From positions 1 to 9,340 of the forward strand of contig DBGFNI010000190.1 of assembly GCA_048527645.1 (NCBI GenBank): a stretch of DNA of 9,340 nt, written 5' to 3'. Below are positions 6,872-9,340 of the stretch, piece by piece. The position numbers and the translations under genes are program-made. Source of the DNA: HGM12669 sp048527645 (lineage in GTDB: Bacteria; Bacillota; Clostridia; Oscillospirales; CAG-272). The notes beneath the pieces were generated by a model. It was given only the letters and a program-made list of their open reading frames with translations, was not told the origin of the DNA and ran no database searches. Position 1 is the stretch's first letter. Every line of letters starts with the position of its first letter.

Positions 6872-6915
6872 CCGCTCAAAACCGTTTTTCGTATCAACAG
6901 AAAGGACAATCAACG

Positions 6916-8430
6916 ATGAGTGCTGAAAACCAGAAGCAGAACGGCGCGCAAGCGCCCGAACAGAACATCAATGAACTTTTGCAGGTGCGCCGCGACAAGC
7001 TGGCGGCACTGCAGCAGGCGGGCAAAGACCCTTTTCAGATCACCAAATATGATGTGACCCATCACAGTGAGGAGATCAAAGCGGATTATGACGCTTTGGA
7101 GGGCAAAGAGGTATCCGTTGCCGGACGTATGATGTCAAAACGCGTGATGGGAAAGGCCTCTTTCTGTCATGTTCAGGATCTGGCGGGAAGCATTCAGGTG
7201 TATGTTGCCCGCGACTGCATCGGCGAGGAGCCTTACACTGATTTTAAAAAGTATGATATCGGTGATTTGGTCGGCGTTGCGGGTACGGTTTTTAAGACCA
7301 AGACCGGCGAGATTTCCATTCACGCAACCTCGGTGACGCTGCTTTCCAAGAGTCTTCAGATTCTGCCGGAGAAGTATCACGGCCTGACCAATACGGACAT
7401 GCGCTACCGTCAGCGCTATGTTGATCTGATCACCAATCCGCAGACAAAGGACACCTTTATCAAGCGTTCAATGATCATCCGCACCATCCGTAGTTTTTTA
7501 GATGCGCAGGGCTTTATTGAGGTGGAAACGCCCATGCTCGTCTCCAACGCCGGCGGCGCTGCGGCGCGCCCGTTTGAAACGCATTTCAACGCGTTGGACG
7601 AGGATTTCAAACTGCGTATCTCACTGGAGCTGTATCTCAAGCGCCTGATTGTCGGCGGCTTGGAGCGCGTGTATGAGATCGGCCGCGTGTTCCGCAATGA
7701 GGGACTGGATACCCGGCACAACCCGGAGTTTACGCTCATGGAGCTGTATCAGGCGTATACGGATTATCACGGGATGATGGACTTGACGGAAAATATGTTC
7801 CGTCATGTGGCGCAGACCGTGCTGGGAACGACGACGATCTCCTATAACGGTGTTGTCATGGATTTGGGCAAGCCCTTTGAACGGATCACCATGGTGGAGG
7901 CCGTGAAAAAGTATTCCGGCGTTGATTTTGATCAGATTGAAACGCTCGAGCAGGCGAGAGCTGCTGCAAAGGAAAAGGGCGTGGAATATGAAGAACGGCA
8001 TAAGAAGGGCGACATTCTCAATCTCTTCTTTGAAACCTTCGCAGAGGAGCACCTGATTCAGCCGACCTTTGTGATGGATCACCCGGTGGAGATTTCGCCT
8101 TTGACTAAGCGCAAGCCGGACAATCCCGATTATGTGGAGCGCTTCGAGTTCTTCATGAACGGATGGGAAATGGCGAATGCATATTCCGAGCTCAATGACC
8201 CGATTGATCAGCGCGCCCGCTTCGCCGCGCAGGAGGAGCAGTTTGCGCAGGGAGATGCCGAGGCAAACCACACGGATGAGGATTTCCTTAACGCTTTGGA
8301 GATCGGTATGCCTCCCACAGGCGGCATCGGCTACGGCATTGACCGCATGTGTATGCTGCTGACGGATTCCGCCGCCATCCGCGACGTGTTGCTTTTCCCC
8401 ACAATGAAGTCCTTACCGAACGACAAGTAA
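6916..8430 (+). CDS. lysS: Lysyl-tRNA synthetase, class II
   Basis: A 504-residue cytoplasmic enzyme that charges tRNA-Lys with lysine in an ATP-dependent reaction. The N-terminal OB-fold anticodon-binding domain spans about 65-145 (VSVAGRMMSKRVMGKASF). The class II catalytic domain follows: motif 1 around 185-210 (FIEVETPMLVS), motif 2 around 252-280 (YEIGRVFRNEG then HNPEFTLMELYQAY), and motif 3 around 469-495 (GIGYGIDRM, IRDVLLFPTMK). The segment after motif 1 (GGAAARPFETHFN) is typical of LysRS. Length and all motifs are standard. ATG 6916 is preceded by AAAGGA at 6901-6906 with 9-nt spacing. It is probably the last gene of the core cluster; the following DNA differs in composition. Confidence 0.97.
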   Translation: MSAENQKQNGAQAPEQNINELLQVRRDKLAALQQAGKDPFQITKYDVTHHSEEIKADYDALEGKEVSVAGRMMSKRVMGKASFCHVQDLAGSIQVYVARDCIGEEPYTDFKKYDIGDLVGVAGTVFKTKTGEISIHATSVTLLSKSLQILPEKYHGLTNTDMRYRQRYVDLITNPQTKDTFIKRSMIIRTIRSFLDAQGFIEVETPMLVSNAGGAAARPFETHFNALDEDFKLRISLELYLKRLIVGGLERVYEIGRVFRNEGLDTRHNPEFTLMELYQAYTDYHGMMDLTENMFRHVAQTVLGTTTISYNGVVMDLGKPFERITMVEAVKKYSGVDFDQIETLEQARAAAKEKGVEYEERHKKGDILNLFFETFAEEHLIQPTFVMDHPVEISPLTKRKPDNPDYVERFEFFMNGWEMANAYSELNDPIDQRARFAAQEEQFAQGDAEANHTDEDFLNALEIGMPPTGGIGYGIDRMCMLLTDSAAIRDVLLFPTMKSLPNDK

Positions 8431-8432
8431 GA

Positions 8433-8456
8433 AAACCCCAGTATTTATGCGGGTTT
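8433..8456 (+). terminator. Degenerate terminator-like hairpin after lysS
   Basis: AAACCC (8433-8438) pairs with GGGTTT (8451-8456) around a 12-nt loop, starting 3 nt after the lysS stop. The A-arm and T-arm are arranged as in an intrinsic terminator, but the stem is short, the extra C at 8439 faces a C, and the T run is only three bases. It may be a weak or decayed lysS terminator. Confidence 0.4.
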
Positions 8457-8487
8457 CGGGACTTTCCAAACCGAATAAATTTACCTC

Positions 8488-8527
8488 TTTACACCAAATT
8501 TACACCAATCGGTGCTAAAAACGGTGC
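8488..8527. repeat. Phased cluster of direct and inverted short repeats downstream of lysS
   Basis: TTTACACCAA occurs at 8488-8497 and again at 8499-8508, offset by 11 bp. CGGTGC occurs at 8510-8515 and 8522-8527, offset by 12 bp. The CACC core of the first pair is the reverse complement of the GGTG core of the second, giving two sites in one orientation and two in the other within 40 bp, each pair about one helical turn apart. This looks like a multi-site protein-binding region, such as recombinase arm sites or an operator array. No integrase gene is visible in the window, so function is inferred only from the layout. Confidence 0.45.
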
Positions 8528-8559
8528 AGAGACTAAAAAATCGCATAATTTACGGAATG

Positions 8560-8590
8560 AATGGGCAGTCCCATAGTGGGATTGCCCATT
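8560..8590 (+). terminator. Strong 14-bp hairpin, likely intrinsic terminator
   Basis: The arm at 8560-8573 (AATGGGCAGTCCCA) pairs with 8577-8590 along all 14 positions, with one G-T wobble and a 3-nt TAG loop. The T tail is short (ATTTCT), so termination may be partial, but the stem is by far the most stable in this flank. It would end read-through from lysS and insulate the XRE gene. On the opposite strand no T run follows. It could also be an inverted repeat belonging to a mobile-element edge. Confidence 0.6.
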
Positions 8591-8600
8591 TCTAATAAAG

Positions 8601-8614
8601 GATACATTCGTATC
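8601..8614. promoter_or_regulatory. Putative operator of the XRE gene (GATAC-N4-GTATC)
   Basis: GATAC (8601-8605) and GTATC (8610-8614) are perfect inverted repeats with a 4-bp spacer, 24 bp before the start of the XRE-family gene and after the hairpin. The size and spacing suit binding by a dimer of a small helix-turn-helix protein, so autoregulation is plausible. A related near-palindrome, GATAC-N5-GTGTC, lies directly after the gene at 9242-9256. I see no confident -35/-10 pair nearby. Confidence 0.35.
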
Positions 8615-8637
8615 TGAGTGCAAAAGGAATGTTTATT

Positions 8638-9243
8638 ATGGAATTAAGTGAAAAATTACAAGAGTTGAGGAAAGAAAAAGGACTCACGCAGGAAGAACTT
8701 GCGGAAGCGTTATTTGTGTCTCGCACTGCAATTTCTAAGTGGGAATCCGGCAGAGGAGTTCCCAATATCGAGTCATTAAAAGCAATTTCAAAGTTTTTTT
8801 CAGTGTCAATAGATGAGTTATTGTCCGGTGAAGAAATACTTAAAATTGCTGACGAGGATAATAAGCAAAAGGAAAAACATACAAGAGACTTAGTGTTTGG
8901 TTTACTCGATTGCAGTTTGATTATGTTTCTGTTTCTGCCTTTCTTTGGACAAAAGGGTGATGAGATTATAAAAGAGGTATCTTTACTTTCGCTGACAGGT
9001 ACCCCGCAGTATATCAAAATACCGTATTTAATTATTGTATTTGGAATTGTACTTACAGGTGTTTTGCTTCTCGCTCTACAAAATTATGAAGCAGTGTTTT
9101 GGTTGAAACACAAACATCAAATATCCATTGTGTTAAGCACAGTTGCTACAATAGAACTTATGATAACACTTCAACCTTATGCAGCCTTTTTCACTTTTGT
9201 TTTCTTGGCGATAAAGTCTCTGATGCTGATAAAATGGCGATGA
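8638..9243 (+). CDS. XRE-family DNA-binding protein with C-terminal membrane segments
   Basis: A 201-residue protein. Residues 1-62 are a Cro/C1-type helix-turn-helix: LQELRKEKGLTQEELAEAL, then FVSRTAISKWESGR (recognition helix region) and the closing SVSIDELL. After a charged linker (64-83) come hydrophobic stretches at about 84-103, 126-147, 161-177 and 180-198, so the protein is probably held in the membrane with its DNA-binding domain in the cytoplasm. Such membrane-linked XRE proteins are common in Firmicutes, but their signals are mostly unknown and I do not recognise a named family for the C-terminal part. ATG 8638 is preferred over the in-frame ATG at 8629 because AAGGA (8624-8628) is 9 nt upstream of the former and touches the latter. 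The gene is clearly AT-richer than lysS (about 35% against 57% GC in sampled lines) and stands alone, suggesting horizontal origin. Confidence 0.85.
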   Translation: MELSEKLQELRKEKGLTQEELAEALFVSRTAISKWESGRGVPNIESLKAISKFFSVSIDELLSGEEILKIADEDNKQKEKHTRDLVFGLLDCSLIMFLFLPFFGQKGDEIIKEVSLLSLTGTPQYIKIPYLIIVFGIVLTGVLLLALQNYEAVFWLKHKHQISIVLSTVATIELMITLQPYAAFFTFVFLAIKSLMLIKWR

Positions 9244-9340
9244 TACGAAGCGTGTCGCCAATGTGACGGTGAAATTCTTTTCATTTTTATTCATTCCGCC
9301 TATATTGTAAACAGGCGAAAGCCAAATAATTATGGCAAAG
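9244..9340 (+). other. Right-edge non-coding flank with weak terminator and promoter-like elements
   Basis: A weak stem, TCGCC (9255-9259) with GGTGA (9268-9272), is followed by T-rich sequence to about 9290 and could end the XRE transcript. TTTTCA (9278-9283) and TATATT (9301-9306), spaced 17 bp, form a poor promoter match. CGCCT (9297-9301) and AGGCG (9313-9317) form a 5-bp inverted repeat. None is strong alone. The window stops before any following gene can be judged. Confidence 0.25.

Noticed and set aside
8349..8576. Possible small gene overlapping the end of lysS
   Set aside because: It starts inside lysS in another frame without a ribosome site and runs through the repeats and hairpin. 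It is better explained as non-coding flank.
8592..9017. Minus-strand open frame opposite the XRE gene
   Set aside because: It is Ser/Asn/Ile-rich antisense sequence without a start signal, while the + strand encodes a clear helix-turn-helix protein.
9332..9340. ATG GCA AAG at the right edge as the start of another gene
   Set aside because: Only three codons are visible and there is no convincing ribosome site, so it cannot be judged.
1..9340. CRISPR array, tRNA or rRNA genes, insertion sequence, or toxin-antitoxin or phage-defence system
   Set aside because: I found no spaced repeat array, cloverleaf-like sequence, transposase or integrase gene, or defence-gene motif. The XRE gene alone does not support an antitoxin call because no toxin-like partner is adjacent.

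Overview
The window looks like chromosomal DNA of a Gram-positive anaerobe of the class Clostridia, probably the Oscillospiraceae/Ruminococcaceae or a near relative. This is inferred from gene content, strong AGGAGG-type ribosome binding sites, moderate GC (above 50% by eye in the core genes) and the gene order ftsE-ftsX-cell-wall hydrolase-S41 protease-greA-lysS. The genus cannot be fixed by reading alone. All nine genes lie on the + strand.

Left edge (1-155): a sigma-A promoter that matches consensus exactly, with a perfect inverted repeat in its spacer, and then a leader with a small T-tailed hairpin. Region 156-2093: rsmE (16S rRNA m3U methyltransferase), then a PucR/CdaR-type helix-turn-helix regulator. 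Region 2145-6363: a cell-wall module of ftsE and ftsX (overlapping), a secreted coiled-coil M23 peptidase of the EnvC/PcsB/CwlO style, and a membrane-anchored PDZ-S41 carboxy-terminal processing protease. Region 6398-8430: greA (transcript cleavage factor) and lysS (class II lysyl-tRNA synthetase).

The core genes fit together. FtsE hydrolyses ATP on the cytoplasmic side, FtsX spans the membrane, and the coiled-coil hydrolase is the likely partner of the FtsX extracellular loop. The S41 protease is a plausible processor of cell-surface proteins in the same process. Gaps are short (34-123 nt) with no convincing terminator between genes, so partial or complete co-transcription from the regulator to lysS is plausible.

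After lysS the character changes. A roughly 200-nt non-coding stretch holds a degenerate terminator-like hairpin, a cluster of helically phased direct and inverted repeats, and a strong 14-bp hairpin. An AT-rich gene for an XRE-family DNA-binding protein with several membrane segments follows. This end looks accessory or horizontally acquired.

Most of the window is ordinary housekeeping sequence, and no clearly new multi-gene system is visible. The points most worth a second look are the operator-like promoter at the left edge, the S41 protease with Cys where the catalytic Gln is expected, the regulator linked to ftsEX, and the repeat-rich lysS flank with its membrane-bound XRE regulator.
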